Below are positions 54,322 to 62,962 of a DNA stretch of 64,000 nt, in pieces. The notes under the pieces were generated by a model that was given only the letters and a program-made list of their open reading frames with translations, did no database searches and had not been told where the DNA came from. Made by a program: the position numbers and the translations under genes. The DNA comes from Halobaculum magnesiiphilum (GTDB lineage Archaea; Halobacteriota; Halobacteria; Halobacteriales; Haloferacaceae), in contig NZ_CP081958.1 of the NCBI RefSeq assembly GCF_019823105.1, positions 1,240,001 through 1,304,000 of the forward strand, read 5' to 3'. The stretch's first letter is position 1. Every line of letters starts with the position of its first letter.

Positions 54322-55062
54322 GTGATCGTAGTCGTCACCGACGATTTCGCCCTGTATCACGCCGCGGTCGCCGAGCTACGCGAGCGCGGCGCGACGTTCA
54401 CCACCCGCGAGCCCGGCGGGGATCTGCCCGAGCGCGCGGCGGTCGTCATCTCCGCACCCCACGACGACCTCGGCCTCCGCGACGACTCGATCGAGCACGT
54501 CACCACGACCCCCGACCGCGTCCGCGACGGCGTCGAGGAGGCGCTCGGCGGGCTCCGCGAGACCGACGGCCGGACCGTCGTCGGCGTCGACCCGGGCGAG
54601 CAGCCGGGGATCGCCGTCCTCTCGGGCGACACGGTGGTCGCCGCGTACCACGTCCCGTTGGGCGAGGCCGTCGACACCGTGCTCGCGGCGGTCGACGAGG
54701 AGCCGGACGCGCTGGTGCGCGTGGGCGACGGGGACCGCCTCCGGAGCGCACGGGTCGTGAACGGACTGGAGGACGTGTCCGTCGAACTCGTCGACGAGTC
54801 GGGGACGACGCCGACGCTCGGCCGCGGCGCCGGCGGGAAGGGGATGGCCGACGTGCTCGCGGCCGTCAACATCGCCCGGATGGAGGGAGACCCGGTCGAG
54901 ACGCGCGCGGTCGAGCCGACCGCCGGCGAGATCCAACGGATCAAAAACGAGTCGCGCGACCGGTCGAGCGGCGATCTCACCGTGAGCGAGGAGCTGGCCC
55001 GCGAGGTCGCCCTCGGCGAGCTGACGCTCGCGGAGGCCATCGCCGAACAGCGCGACGGCTGA
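54322..55062 (+). CDS. RNase H-like fold haloarchaeal protein
   Basis: A 246-residue protein. A first receiver-like segment (VVVTDDFALYHAAVAELRERGATFTT) at 3-28 is followed by an RNase H/RuvC-like core beginning TVVGVDPGEQPGIAVLSGD near 92-110, where the Asp of VDPG would be the first catalytic residue. A helical end follows (EELAREVALGELTLAEAIAEQ). Nuclease activity is possible but untested; other acidic catalytic residues are not certain. The start is a GTG at 54322. It is divergent from the chemotaxis gene. Confidence 0.72.
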   Translation: MIVVVTDDFALYHAAVAELRERGATFTTREPGGDLPERAAVVISAPHDDLGLRDDSIEHVTTTPDRVRDGVEEALGGLRETDGRTVVGVDPGEQPGIAVLSGDTVVAAYHVPLGEAVDTVLAAVDEEPDALVRVGDGDRLRSARVVNGLEDVSVELVDESGTTPTLGRGAGGKGMADVLAAVNIARMEGDPVETRAVEPTAGEIQRIKNESRDRSSGDLTVSEELAREVALGELTLAEAIAEQRDG

Positions 55063-55119
55063 CCGTCGTCGGACGGCGTGTCGGCCGACCCTCGCCGACG
55101 GACGGAGAGCGGACGCGGC

Positions 55120-55287
55120 TCAGTCCCGACCGACGAACACCGTCTTCACCCGCGCGCCACACGTCGGACAGCACAGCGTCTGCCACGCGTCGGCATCGAG
55201 GCCGCCCATCGTCTCGGTTCGGGTCGCCTCGGCCGATGTGAACTCGGCCCCGCAGTTGTCGCAGGTGTAGTCCGCCCCCTCGGTCAT
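55120..55287 (-). CDS. 55-residue zinc-ribbon protein
   Basis: A micro-protein with two Cys-x2-Cys pairs (CDNC at 9-12 and CPTC near 40-43), the second preceded by an extra Cys (LCCPTC), a single zinc ribbon, probably DUF7128 type. The start overlaps the larC stop by four bases (ATGA), so both are translated together. Function unknown; possibly nickel or cofactor metabolism through its partner. Confidence 0.82.
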   Translation of the reverse strand: MTEGADYTCDNCGAEFTSAEATRTETMGGLDADAWQTLCCPTCGARVKTVFVGRD

Positions 55288-56660
55288 CGATCGTCGGCAG
55301 TCGGATCCGCCAGTCGCTCGCGGGCGAGCGCCTCCGCGCGGCGGAGCACCTCCCGAACGGGGACGCCCGCCTCGCGCGCGGCCGCCGCGGCGTCGTCGTA
55401 CTCGGCGCTCACGTCGTACACGTCGCCGTCGGCGTCGCTGGCGACCTTGACCGGGATCTCGTGGGGGGCGCCGTCCTCCGCAAGCGCGAGTTCGACGGTC
55501 TCGAAGCGACGCTCGGCGATCCAGCGGTGGCTCGCGCCGCCCTCGCGAACGCCGAGCGTGCCGGTCTCCTCGGCGAGCCGGCGGGCGACGCGGTCGGCGT
55601 CCTCGGGCCGGCAGATCACCTTCACGAGATGGCCCGGACGCGACTTCTTCATCGTCGCCGGGAGGATCGACACGTCGCGGGCGCCCGCGTCGGCGAGGGT
55701 GTCCTGGAGGCCGCCGAGCACCTCCGGGGCCGCGTCGTCGAGGTTCGTCTCCAGCACGGCCACGTCGTCGCGGACGAGCCCCGAGCGCTCGGCCTCGCCG
55801 ACGACCGCCCGGAGCACGTTCGGGCGGTCGGGGAACGTCCAGCCGCCGGCGCCGTACCCCGACTCCTCGACCCGAAGCGAGGGGAGCCGCTCGACGCCCT
55901 CGGCGTACTGGGCGAGGATCGCCGCGCCCGTCGGCGTGAGCAGCTCGGCGTCGACGGGACCGCCGCGCAGCGACCAGTCGGCGCGCTCGGCGATCTCGAC
56001 GACCGCGGGCACCGGGACCGGGTAGACGCCGTGGCTGAAGTCGACCTCGCCGTCGCCCGTCGCGAGCGGCGTCGTCACCACGCGGTCGGGGTCGAGGTCG
56101 TCGAACAGCAGGCACGCGCCGACCACGTCCGCGATCGCGTCGTCGGCGCCGACCTCGTGGAAGTGCGTTCCCTCCAGATCGGTTCCGTGAACCGACGACT
56201 CCGCCTCGCCGAGGATCTCGAACGTCGCGAGCGCGTCCGCCCGGACCGACGCCTGGAGGTCCATCCCCTCGACGACCTCGACGACCTCGGCGTACGTGCG
56301 CTGGGGGCCCTGGCCCTCCGCGTTGTGGTCGTGATCATGGTCGTGGCTGTGGTCGTGGCTGTGGTCGTGGTTGTGATCGTGGTCGTGACTGTGATCGTGG
56401 CTGTGGTCGGAATCGTCGCCGTGGGTGTGATCGTGAACCGGTTCGTCGCCGTGGGCGGGATCGTCGTCGGCACCGAGGTGTCGCACCCGAGCGCGGGTGC
56501 TCGCGATGCCGTTCCGCTCGGTCGGTTCGAACTCGTAGCGCACCGGGAGCGCGTCCCCCACGGGCGCGAGCACGTCGGGCTCGGCGCCGGCGGCGACGAG
56601 CGCGCCGAGGATCATGTCGCCGGCGGCGCCCATCCGGCCGTCGAAGGCGATCGTTCGCAT
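55284..56660 (-). CDS. larC: nickel insertion protein LarC
   Basis: A 458-residue member of the LarC family, which inserts nickel into the pyridinium-based nickel-pincer cofactor for lactate racemase and related enzymes. The start FDGRMGAAGDMILGAL and HFHEVGADDAIADVVG plus TTPLATGDGEV are family motifs. Residues 70-112 form a His/Asp-rich tract with over fifteen His, a probable nickel store or sensor. larB and larE are not in the window. The downstream zinc-ribbon gene is coupled. Confidence 0.92.
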   Translation of the reverse strand: MRTIAFDGRMGAAGDMILGALVAAGAEPDVLAPVGDALPVRYEFEPTERNGIASTRARVRHLGADDDPAHGDEPVHDHTHGDDSDHSHDHSHDHDHNHDHSHDHSHDHDHDHNAEGQGPQRTYAEVVEVVEGMDLQASVRADALATFEILGEAESSVHGTDLEGTHFHEVGADDAIADVVGACLLFDDLDPDRVVTTPLATGDGEVDFSHGVYPVPVPAVVEIAERADWSLRGGPVDAELLTPTGAAILAQYAEGVERLPSLRVEESGYGAGGWTFPDRPNVLRAVVGEAERSGLVRDDVAVLETNLDDAAPEVLGGLQDTLADAGARDVSILPATMKKSRPGHLVKVICRPEDADRVARRLAEETGTLGVREGGASHRWIAERRFETVELALAEDGAPHEIPVKVASDADGDVYDVSAEYDDAAAAAREAGVPVREVLRRAEALARERLADPTADDR

Positions 56661-56879
56661 GGTCGTCCGATCGCCCCGGGTCGTGAAGTCGCTACCGCCA
56701 CGGCGCCGCGGTCGTCGGGCCGACCGGATCCCGACGCGGTCGCCGTCGGCGGTGGTGTTTTCAGTCCGGGCCCCGTATCGTGCGAGTGATTAGCACGTCT
56801 TGCGTCCCCGCCGCCGACCCGGGATTTCCACGTTCCGGCCCCACGGTGCGCAACGGAGGGCTTAACAGCCGTCCGGACG

Positions 56880-56887
56880 GACGTATT
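56880..56887 (+). promoter_or_regulatory. TATA-like box for cdc48
   Basis: ACGTATTT centred about 30 bp before the ATG at 56914; AT-rich island in the 253-bp gap from larC. Confidence 0.45.
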
Positions 56888-56913
56888 TCGAACGAACACC
56901 AGTCAACCCCATC

Positions 56914-59139
56914 ATGAATGAAGTCCAACTCGAAGTCGCGAAGGCGTACCCGAACGACTCCGGCCGGGGGATCGCCCGCCTCGACCCGGACACCCTGCTG
57001 CACCTGAAGCTCTCTCCGGGCGACATCATCGAGATCGAGGGGGCGGAAACCACCGCCGCGAAGGTGTGGCGCGCCGACCGGCAGGACTGGAACACGGACA
57101 CCGTCCGCATCGACGGGTTCACGCGCCAGAACGCCGACGTCGGCATCGGCGAACGCGTCACGATCCGCAAGGCCGAGGCCAAGAAGGCGGAGAAGCTGAC
57201 GCTCGCGCCGCCCGAAGAGGCGTCGGTACAGTTCGGCTCCGACGCCGCCGGGATGGTGAAACGGCAGATCCTCAAGCGCCCGGTCGTCGAGCGCGACATC
57301 GTCCCCGTGATGTCGAGCACGAACCACCCGTTCATGCGCTCGCCGGGGCAGGCGATCCCGCTCATCGCCGTCGACACCGAGCCCGAGGGCGTCTGTCTCA
57401 TCACCGAGGACACCGAGGTCGAACTGCGCGAGGAGCCCATCTCCGGGTTCGAGAAGACCGGCGGCGGCATCACCTACGAGGACATCGGGGGCCTCCAACA
57501 GGAGATCCAGCGCGTCCGCGAGATGGTCGAGCTGCCGATGAAACACCCCCAGATCTTCAAGAAGCTGGGGATCGAGCCGCCACAGGGCGTCCTCCTGCAC
57601 GGCCCGCCCGGCACCGGGAAGACGCTGCTGGCGAAGGCCGTCGCCAACGAGACGAGCGCGTCGTTCTTCTCCATCGCCGGTCCCGAGATCATCTCGAAGT
57701 ACTACGGCGAGTCCGAGCAACAGCTCCGCGAGATCTTCGAGGACGCGAAAGACGAGTCGCCCTCGATCATCTTTATCGACGAACTGGACTCGATCGCGCC
57801 CAAGCGCGAGGACGTGACCGGCGAGGTCGAGCGCCGCGTCGTCGCCCAGCTCCTGACGATGATGGACGGGCTGGAGACGCGCGGGCAGGTGATCGTCATC
57901 GCGGCGACCAACCGCGTCGACTCCGTCGACCCCGCGCTCCGCCGCCCCGGCCGCTTCGACCGCGAGATCGAGATCGGCGTCCCCGACGAGGTCGGCCGCA
58001 AGGAGATCCTCCAGATCCACACCCGCGGCATGCCGCTGTCGGACGACGTCGGCCTCGACCGCCTGGCCGACGAGACCCACGGCTTCGTCGGCGCCGACAT
58101 CGAGAGCCTCACGAAGGAGGCGGCGATGAAGGCGCTCCGGCGGTACCTCCCGGAGATCGACCTCGACGAGGAGGACATCCCGCCGAGCCTCATCGACCGG
58201 ATGATCGTCAAGCGTGAGGACTTCCAGGGCGCGCTCGCGGAGGTCGAGCCCTCGGCGATGCGGGAGGTGCTCGTCGAGCTCCCGAAGGTCACCTGGGAGG
58301 ATGTGGGCGGCCTGGACGACGCCCAACAGCAGGTGAAGGAGGCCGTCGAGTGGCCGCTCCGGACGCCCGAGAAGTTCGAGCGGATGGGCATCCAGGCGCC
58401 CAAGGGCGTGCTGCTGTACGGCCCGCCCGGCACCGGCAAGACGCTGATGGCGAAGGCCGTCGCCAACGAGACGAACGCGAACTTCATCTCCGTGCGCGGC
58501 CCGCAGCTGCTCTCGAAGTGGGTCGGCGAGTCCGAGAAGGCGATCCGGCAGACGTTCCGGAAGGCCCGGCAGGTGTCGCCGACGGTCATCTTCTTCGACG
58601 AGCTCGACAGCCTCGCGCCCAGCCGCGGGCAGGAGATGGGGAACAACGTCTCCGAGCGCGTCGTCAACCAGCTCCTGACCGAGCTCGACGGGCTGGAGGA
58701 GATGGAGAACGTGATGGTCATCGGCGCGACGAACCGCCCGGACATGATCGACCCCGCGCTCATCCGCTCGGGTCGGTTCGACCGGCTCGTGATGATCGGC
58801 CAGCCCGACGAGGAGGGGCGCGAGCAGATCTTCAAGATCCATACCGGCGACACGCCCCTCGCGACGGACGTGAGCCTCCGGGAGCTCGCCGAGCGCACCG
58901 ACGGCTACGTCGGTTCGGACCTCGAATCGATCGCCCGCGAGGCCGCCATCCAGGCGCTTCGCGAGGACGACGACGCCGAGGACGTGCACATGCGCCACTT
59001 CGAGCAGGCGATGGAGGCGGTCCGGCCGACCATCTCCGAGGAGATCATGAGCTACTACGCGGACATCGAGGAGCAATTCAAGGGCGGCGGCACCGACAGC
59101 CTCCGCGCCGACCGCGGCGGGCGGATCGGCTTTCAGTAA
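56914..59139 (+). CDS. cdc48: AAA+ ATPase Cdc48/VCP (VAT)
   Basis: A 741-residue double-AAA unfoldase that extracts and unfolds proteins for degradation or remodelling. The N-domain (1 to about 185) has the double-psi barrel start [22 protein letters not shown]1 Walker A is GPPGTGKT at 230-237 with Walker [11 protein letters not shown]2 has a second GPPGTGKT at about 503-510 and [14 protein letters not shown], with arginine fingers and sensor motifs. The length is normal. The C-terminal helices lack a strong proteasome-binding HbYX tail. Hairpin cluster B follows the stop. Confidence 0.96.
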   Translation: MNEVQLEVAKAYPNDSGRGIARLDPDTLLHLKLSPGDIIEIEGAETTAAKVWRADRQDWNTDTVRIDGFTRQNADVGIGERVTIRKAEAKKAEKLTLAPPEEASVQFGSDAAGMVKRQILKRPVVERDIVPVMSSTNHPFMRSPGQAIPLIAVDTEPEGVCLITEDTEVELREEPISGFEKTGGGITYEDIGGLQQEIQRVREMVELPMKHPQIFKKLGIEPPQGVLLHGPPGTGKTLLAKAVANETSASFFSIAGPEIISKYYGESEQQLREIFEDAKDESPSIIFIDELDSIAPKREDVTGEVERRVVAQLLTMMDGLETRGQVIVIAATNRVDSVDPALRRPGRFDREIEIGVPDEVGRKEILQIHTRGMPLSDDVGLDRLADETHGFVGADIESLTKEAAMKALRRYLPEIDLDEEDIPPSLIDRMIVKREDFQGALAEVEPSAMREVLVELPKVTWEDVGGLDDAQQQVKEAVEWPLRTPEKFERMGIQAPKGVLLYGPPGTGKTLMAKAVANETNANFISVRGPQLLSKWVGESEKAIRQTFRKARQVSPTVIFFDELDSLAPSRGQEMGNNVSERVVNQLLTELDGLEEMENVMVIGATNRPDMIDPALIRSGRFDRLVMIGQPDEEGREQIFKIHTGDTPLATDVSLRELAERTDGYVGSDLESIAREAAIQALREDDDAEDVHMRHFEQAMEAVRPTISEEIMSYYADIEEQFKGGGTDSLRADRGGRIGFQ

Positions 59140-59169
59140 ACACGACCTCTTTTCGCCTCGGGTTTCCTC

Positions 59170-59312
59170 GGCCGCCTCCGGCGGCCTGCGGGAACCGCTC
59201 GGCGAAAACCCGTCGATGCTGCAGGAACGCGAAGCGTTCCTGCTGCTAACCAGAATCGCTCCGCGATTCTGGTAATGCCAAAAGGCCGGACCCTCCCTTC
59301 GGTCGGGTCCGG
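59170..59312. repeat. modular hairpin cluster B
   Basis: Perfect inverted repeats with 3-nt loops at 59170-59186 (7-bp arms, loop TCC), 59221-59243 (10-bp arms, GAA) and 59249-59273 (11-bp arms, TCC), then 59286-59312 (8-bp arms, 11-nt loop). The order GATGCT - hairpin with GGAACGC arms - hairpin with ACCAGA arms - AATG is shared with cluster A. Confidence 0.92.
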
Positions 59313-59366
59313 TGAACCGCTCGCTCCGCTCGCGGATGCTACTCCCGCAGTCCCGACCTACGATTT

Positions 59367-59416
59367 GTTCTACTTGCGATCGCTCTGGAAGGAGGAGCGG
59401 TCAGCGATAAATACAG
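59367..59416. repeat. ~50-bp conserved block, copy 2
   Basis: Second copy of the block at 41270-41317: GTTCTACTTG, TCTGGAAGGAG and CGATAAATACAG at nearly the same spacing, upstream of the PLP-enzyme gene. Confidence 0.75.
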
Positions 59417-59527
59417 AGAATGTATTCAGCAATCAGTAACTACAGGGCATTTATCGACTGTCGCGTAGTGAGAGATGTGTTGCCACACACCGAAACATTC
59501 CTCTATACCTCTTGACTAGAAGAGTCC

Positions 59528-60607
59528 ATGAGTACTCCCGAACTTGTCTGTTCTTCGTGTGGCCGGACATACACCAATCAGTGGCGGTGTGAGTGTGGCG
59601 GCGTCCTTGACTTCACTCACGAACCGCTTCCGGCATCCGACCGGCCAGACCCAAGTCAATTCGATACCCGAGACGGACTCTGGTCGTTCGATATGTTCAT
59701 TCCAGTTGAGAAAAGGTCATCTCTCGGCGAAGGAATGACACCGCTGGTTTCGTCATCAATATGGGATGCTCAGTTTAAACTCGAATACGTCTCGCCAACG
59801 GGGAGCTTCAAGGATAGGGGTGCAACCACAACTATCAGCCATGCCATTGCGTGTGGCGCAGAACGAGTCGTCGAAGATTCATCAGGGAACGGCGGGGCTG
59901 CCATCGCAACGTACGCGGCTCGCGCTGGCCTCGACGCGGAGATTTACGTTCCGGCCTCCGTAAGAGACGGGAAGCTCCGCGGGATCGAACGGGTCGGTGC
60001 GACACCCGTTCGAATCGAAGGCGGACGCCAAGCCGCGACCGATGCATGCATCGAGGCCGTCGAGTCGGGCGACGGCTGGTACGCGAGTCACTCGTGGAGT
60101 CCGGCGTTCTCCGCTGGGACGGCGACGTTCGCGTACGAACTCGCGCTCCAACGCGACTGGAACGTCCCTGACGCGATCGTGATGCCCCTCGGCCACGGAA
60201 CGCTGTTCCTGGGCGCGTACCGTGGATTCAAGGCGTTGTCCGAAGCAGGGTGGATCGAGACGGTGCCACGTCTGCTCGGCGCGCAAGCCGCAGGATATGC
60301 CCCGATTGCGAGCGAACTCAACGCAGTCCCCGAGAGCGAGAACGATGTCGCAGATGGCGTCCATATACGGGAGCCAACACGAAAACAACAACTCTTGAAT
60401 GCGATTGCTGAGACCGATGGTGACGCGATTGCGATTACGGAAGATGCGGTGCAAACGGAGCTAGACCGGCTCCACTCACACGGGTTCTACGTGGAACCGA
60501 CCTCAGCGATCGCGCCTGCGGCACTTGCGGCGTATCGAGAACGCGGGACGCTTGGGCCAGATGCAGACGTGGTGATGCCACTTACGGGACATGGATTAAA
60601 GACGTAA
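59528..60607 (+). CDS. threonine synthase-like PLP enzyme
   Basis: A 359-residue fold-type II PLP enzyme. A short zinc ribbon (Cys8, 11, 21, 23) precedes the PLP lysine, Lys96 in TGSFKDRGATT; SSGNGGAAIATYAARAG is the phosphate-binding loop. It is shorter than the thrC product at 23121 and lacks its Gly-rich inserts. It may make threonine or use another substrate, such as a beta-replacement reaction. GC content is lower than in neighbouring genes and hairpin clusters lie on both sides, so it was probably acquired later. The ATG at 59528 is preceded by an AT-rich promoter. Confidence 0.88.
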   Translation: MSTPELVCSSCGRTYTNQWRCECGGVLDFTHEPLPASDRPDPSQFDTRDGLWSFDMFIPVEKRSSLGEGMTPLVSSSIWDAQFKLEYVSPTGSFKDRGATTTISHAIACGAERVVEDSSGNGGAAIATYAARAGLDAEIYVPASVRDGKLRGIERVGATPVRIEGGRQAATDACIEAVESGDGWYASHSWSPAFSAGTATFAYELALQRDWNVPDAIVMPLGHGTLFLGAYRGFKALSEAGWIETVPRLLGAQAAGYAPIASELNAVPESENDVADGVHIREPTRKQQLLNAIAETDGDAIAITEDAVQTELDRLHSHGFYVEPTSAIAPAALAAYRERGTLGPDADVVMPLTGHGLKT

Positions 60608-60936
60608 CCAGACGGGACGCTCGCCGATACGTTCGCAGCCCTTATTGAGCAGTTATTTCATCCAGGACTACCCGAAATAGAGTTCTGATAACATTCTCGC
60701 GAGACACAATTAGTTGGCCGCCTGCGGTTGCGGTTCGCACTAGCGATTGTTCCGCGAGCGAGGGCTGTCAGGCCCGAGCGAGCGGCTTTTTGGCATGAAC
60801 GGGTTTTGCGGGGGGTCTGGCCGCAGTCGTTCGAGAGGCGCGAAGCGCCTCTCGTGATGACGAGAGACGGCGGAGCCGTCTCTCGAACCACGGGCGGCGA
60901 AGCCGCCCGCGAGGACATGCCCCCCGCAAAAGAGGT
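60608..60936. other. 329-bp gene-free region with hairpin cluster C
   Basis: Between the PLP-enzyme gene and the phoU stop. It holds hairpin cluster C inside a 12-bp inverted repeat, which ends five bases before the phoU stop codon. The first 120 bp are AT-richer with no recognisable feature. Confidence 0.75.
60804..60931. repeat. modular hairpin cluster C with 12-bp flanking inverted repeat
   Basis: Outer arms TTTTGCGGGGGG (60804-60815) and CCCCCCGCAAAA (60920-60931) enclose three perfect hairpins: 60832-60854 (10-bp arms, loop GAA), 60861-60885 (11-bp arms, loop GGA) and 60891-60909 (8-bp arms, loop GAA). The first differs from its cluster A counterpart by a compensatory pair change; the second has identical arms to cluster A but another loop. 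Confidence 0.92.
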
Positions 60937-61608
60937 TCAGTAGATAAGCTCGTCGTCGTTCTCGACCATGTACAGCGTCCGGGCGGCGATGTTGACCGCG
61001 TGGTCGCCGACGCGTTCGAGGTCGCGGACCGTGAGCAGGAGCCGCGAGACGTCCGTCATCAGCTCGTCGACGTCCTCGGCGTCGACCCCCTCGCGTTCGA
61101 GCAGCTCCCGCACGACGGCGCTGGAGGCGTCCTCACACAGCGCGTCGACGGCGTCGTCCGCCTCCGCGACCGCGTAGCAGGCGTCGGCGTCCTCCTCGGC
61201 GTAGGCGGTCATGGCGTCGTCGAGCATCTCCAGGGTCGCCTCGCCGATGCGCTGGACGTCCACGTCGGGGAACACGTCGCGCTCGGCCTGCAGGGTGTAC
61301 CCCCCGAGGTTGGTTGCGAGGTCGCCGATCCGTTCGAGGTCGGTGATGATCTTGAACGACGCCGCGATGAACCGCAGGTCCCCGGCGACCGGCTGCTGGA
61401 GCGCGAGCAGGTCGACGCAGTCCTGCTCCAGATCGAGGTACAGCTGGTTCACCTCCGCGTCCTCGTCGATGACGCGCTGGGCGAGCTCCTCGTCTTTGGC
61501 CTCCAGGGCGTCCATCCCCATCCGGAGGCGCTCGGCGACGATCTCGCTCATGTAGAGCACGTCCTCGCGGAGTTCCTCGAGGCGTTCCTGATACTGTTTC
61601 CGTGGCAT
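60937..61608 (-). CDS. phoU: phosphate signalling/uptake protein PhoU
   Basis: A 223-residue helical-bundle protein with two PhoU repeats, each with the metal-binding motif: DLERIGDLATN at 90-100 and DLERVGDHAVN near 196-206. PhoU lowers phosphate uptake through Pst and affects phosphate signalling. The ATG at 61608 is preferred; a GTG two codons upstream is also possible. It lies on the same strand as pstB but is separated from it by a lipoprotein gene on the other strand, so it has its own promoter. Confidence 0.95.
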   Translation of the reverse strand: MPRKQYQERLEELREDVLYMSEIVAERLRMGMDALEAKDEELAQRVIDEDAEVNQLYLDLEQDCVDLLALQQPVAGDLRFIAASFKIITDLERIGDLATNLGGYTLQAERDVFPDVDVQRIGEATLEMLDDAMTAYAEEDADACYAVAEADDAVDALCEDASSAVVRELLEREGVDAEDVDELMTDVSRLLLTVRDLERVGDHAVNIAARTLYMVENDDELIY

Positions 61609-61763
61609 ACTCACGACTCCCTCGGCGCGCGTCGTAAGGGTTTGTGTTCGCGCGCTCGTTCGTGTATGGAGCCCATCCCAACGCTCCCGAGCGGTCCCGA
61701 GCGACCACGAGCGACCACGAGCGCGGCTCGTGCCGTCCCGCCCGTCCCGTTCGGTCGCCGCCG

Positions 61764-61773
61764 ACGTTATGTC
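61764..61773 (+). promoter_or_regulatory. TATA-like box for the lipoprotein gene
   Basis: ACGTTATGTC centred 26 bp before the GTG at 61795; it decides that start. Confidence 0.5.
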
Positions 61774-61794
61774 GGCGTCGCCCCTACGATCGGC

Positions 61795-62868
61795 GTGTTT
61801 CGTCGGTCGTTCCTGCTCGCGGGGGTCGCGGCGCTGGCCGGCTGTTCGTCCACGGGGAGCGACGCCGGCGGCCGGACGGTCAACCCCGCCCTGCGGGCGA
61901 CGCCGACGGCCTCGCCTACCCCGACGCCCGAGCCGACCGCCTACGGCGCCGGCGACGCGGACGCGCTCGACCGTCCGCGGTCGGTGATCCTCTCGAACCG
62001 GCTCGTCAGGTCCGAGTGGGTCACGCTCCGGATCGAGGCGAACGGGACGGGGGTGCGCTCCCGGACGGTCCGTGTTCCGCGGGCGGGCCGGACCACCCTC
62101 GCGGACGTGTTCGGGGCCGCGCGTCCGTACACCGTGTCCGTTCGGACCGCCGACAACCGCCGGCGGACGGTCAAGTGGGCGCCCGGTCCGGGCGGCGACG
62201 ACCTGGGGATCGACCTCGACGGGGGCGTGAGCGTCCGGGACGTGTACCCGCCGTCGGCCGCCCCGGCGTTCGTCGAGGGCTCGACCGGCGGACTCCTCGC
62301 GTCGACGACGGCGGACGGGACGACCCTCGCCGTCGACGCCCCCGGCGCGGGCGGCCGCGTCAGGATCGCCGCCTCGGGCGGCGGGGGATCTGCGGCGGTC
62401 GACCTCCGGGTCCCGGCGGGCTCGCGCGTGCCCGTGCCGCTGTCGGTGTCACGGGGACGGATCTCCGTCCGTGTCGAAACCGACGAGGGGGAAGACCGCC
62501 ACGGGTGGCGGCCGTTCGAGGACGGCACACTGTACTGCTTGTTGGGTCCGACGCCGCGGCTCGTCTGCGACCTCCTCGTTCGGGACCTCCTCGTGGAGAA
62601 CGCGACCGACGACGAGGGGCCCGTCGACGTGCGCGTCCGGGCCGACGGGGAGCGGGTGCTCGACCGGACCGTCTACCCGGCCGCGGGCGCGACGGTTCGG
62701 CTGCCGACGGCCGTTCCCCCCGCGGGTTCGTTCTCCGTCTCGGCGACACGCGACGGCGAGGGGACGCGGCGGTCGTTCACACGGTGTCCGGCCCGCGGGC
62801 CGCTCGTGGTTCGGCTGACGGACGGAACGGTCGAGATCGAGTCGAGAGCCGTCGATAGCGGTCGCTGA
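61795..62868 (+). CDS. Tat-exported lipoprotein
   Basis: A 357-residue exported protein. The N-terminus starts FRRSFLLAGVAALAGC: a twin-arginine motif directly before a lipobox with Cys17, so it is folded, exported through Tat and lipid-anchored outside the cell. A Thr/Pro-rich stalk (about 30-50) leads to a beta-rich domain of roughly 290 residues that I cannot assign. The GTG at 61795 is supported by its TATA-like box. It lies inside the pho/pst cluster on the opposite strand; a phosphate link is only positional. Confidence 0.82.
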   Translation: MFRRSFLLAGVAALAGCSSTGSDAGGRTVNPALRATPTASPTPTPEPTAYGAGDADALDRPRSVILSNRLVRSEWVTLRIEANGTGVRSRTVRVPRAGRTTLADVFGAARPYTVSVRTADNRRRTVKWAPGPGGDDLGIDLDGGVSVRDVYPPSAAPAFVEGSTGGLLASTTADGTTLAVDAPGAGGRVRIAASGGGGSAAVDLRVPAGSRVPVPLSVSRGRISVRVETDEGEDRHGWRPFEDGTLYCLLGPTPRLVCDLLVRDLLVENATDDEGPVDVRVRADGERVLDRTVYPAAGATVRLPTAVPPAGSFSVSATRDGEGTRRSFTRCPARGPLVVRLTDGTVEIESRAVDSGR

Positions 62869-62962
62869 AGGGGGAAAGGAACCGGGAGGGTGAGGAACCG
62901 GACAGCGCGAGGACCGAGACTGACGACGGCGCGCGGCGGGCGGGGCTGCAGAACGCGGGGCG

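Larger units (their letters stand above)
59140..59527. other. 388-bp gene-free region with hairpin cluster B
   Basis: Follows cdc48. A T-run at 59150-59153 may terminate it. Then come hairpin cluster B, the ~50-bp block shared with 41270-41317, and an AT-rich promoter region for the PLP-enzyme gene (TATA near 59502-59508). Confidence 0.75.

Noticed and set aside
60658-60943. ORFs on both strands over hairpin cluster C
   Set aside because: Translated repeat sequence; the similarity to frames in cluster A is due to the shared hairpins.
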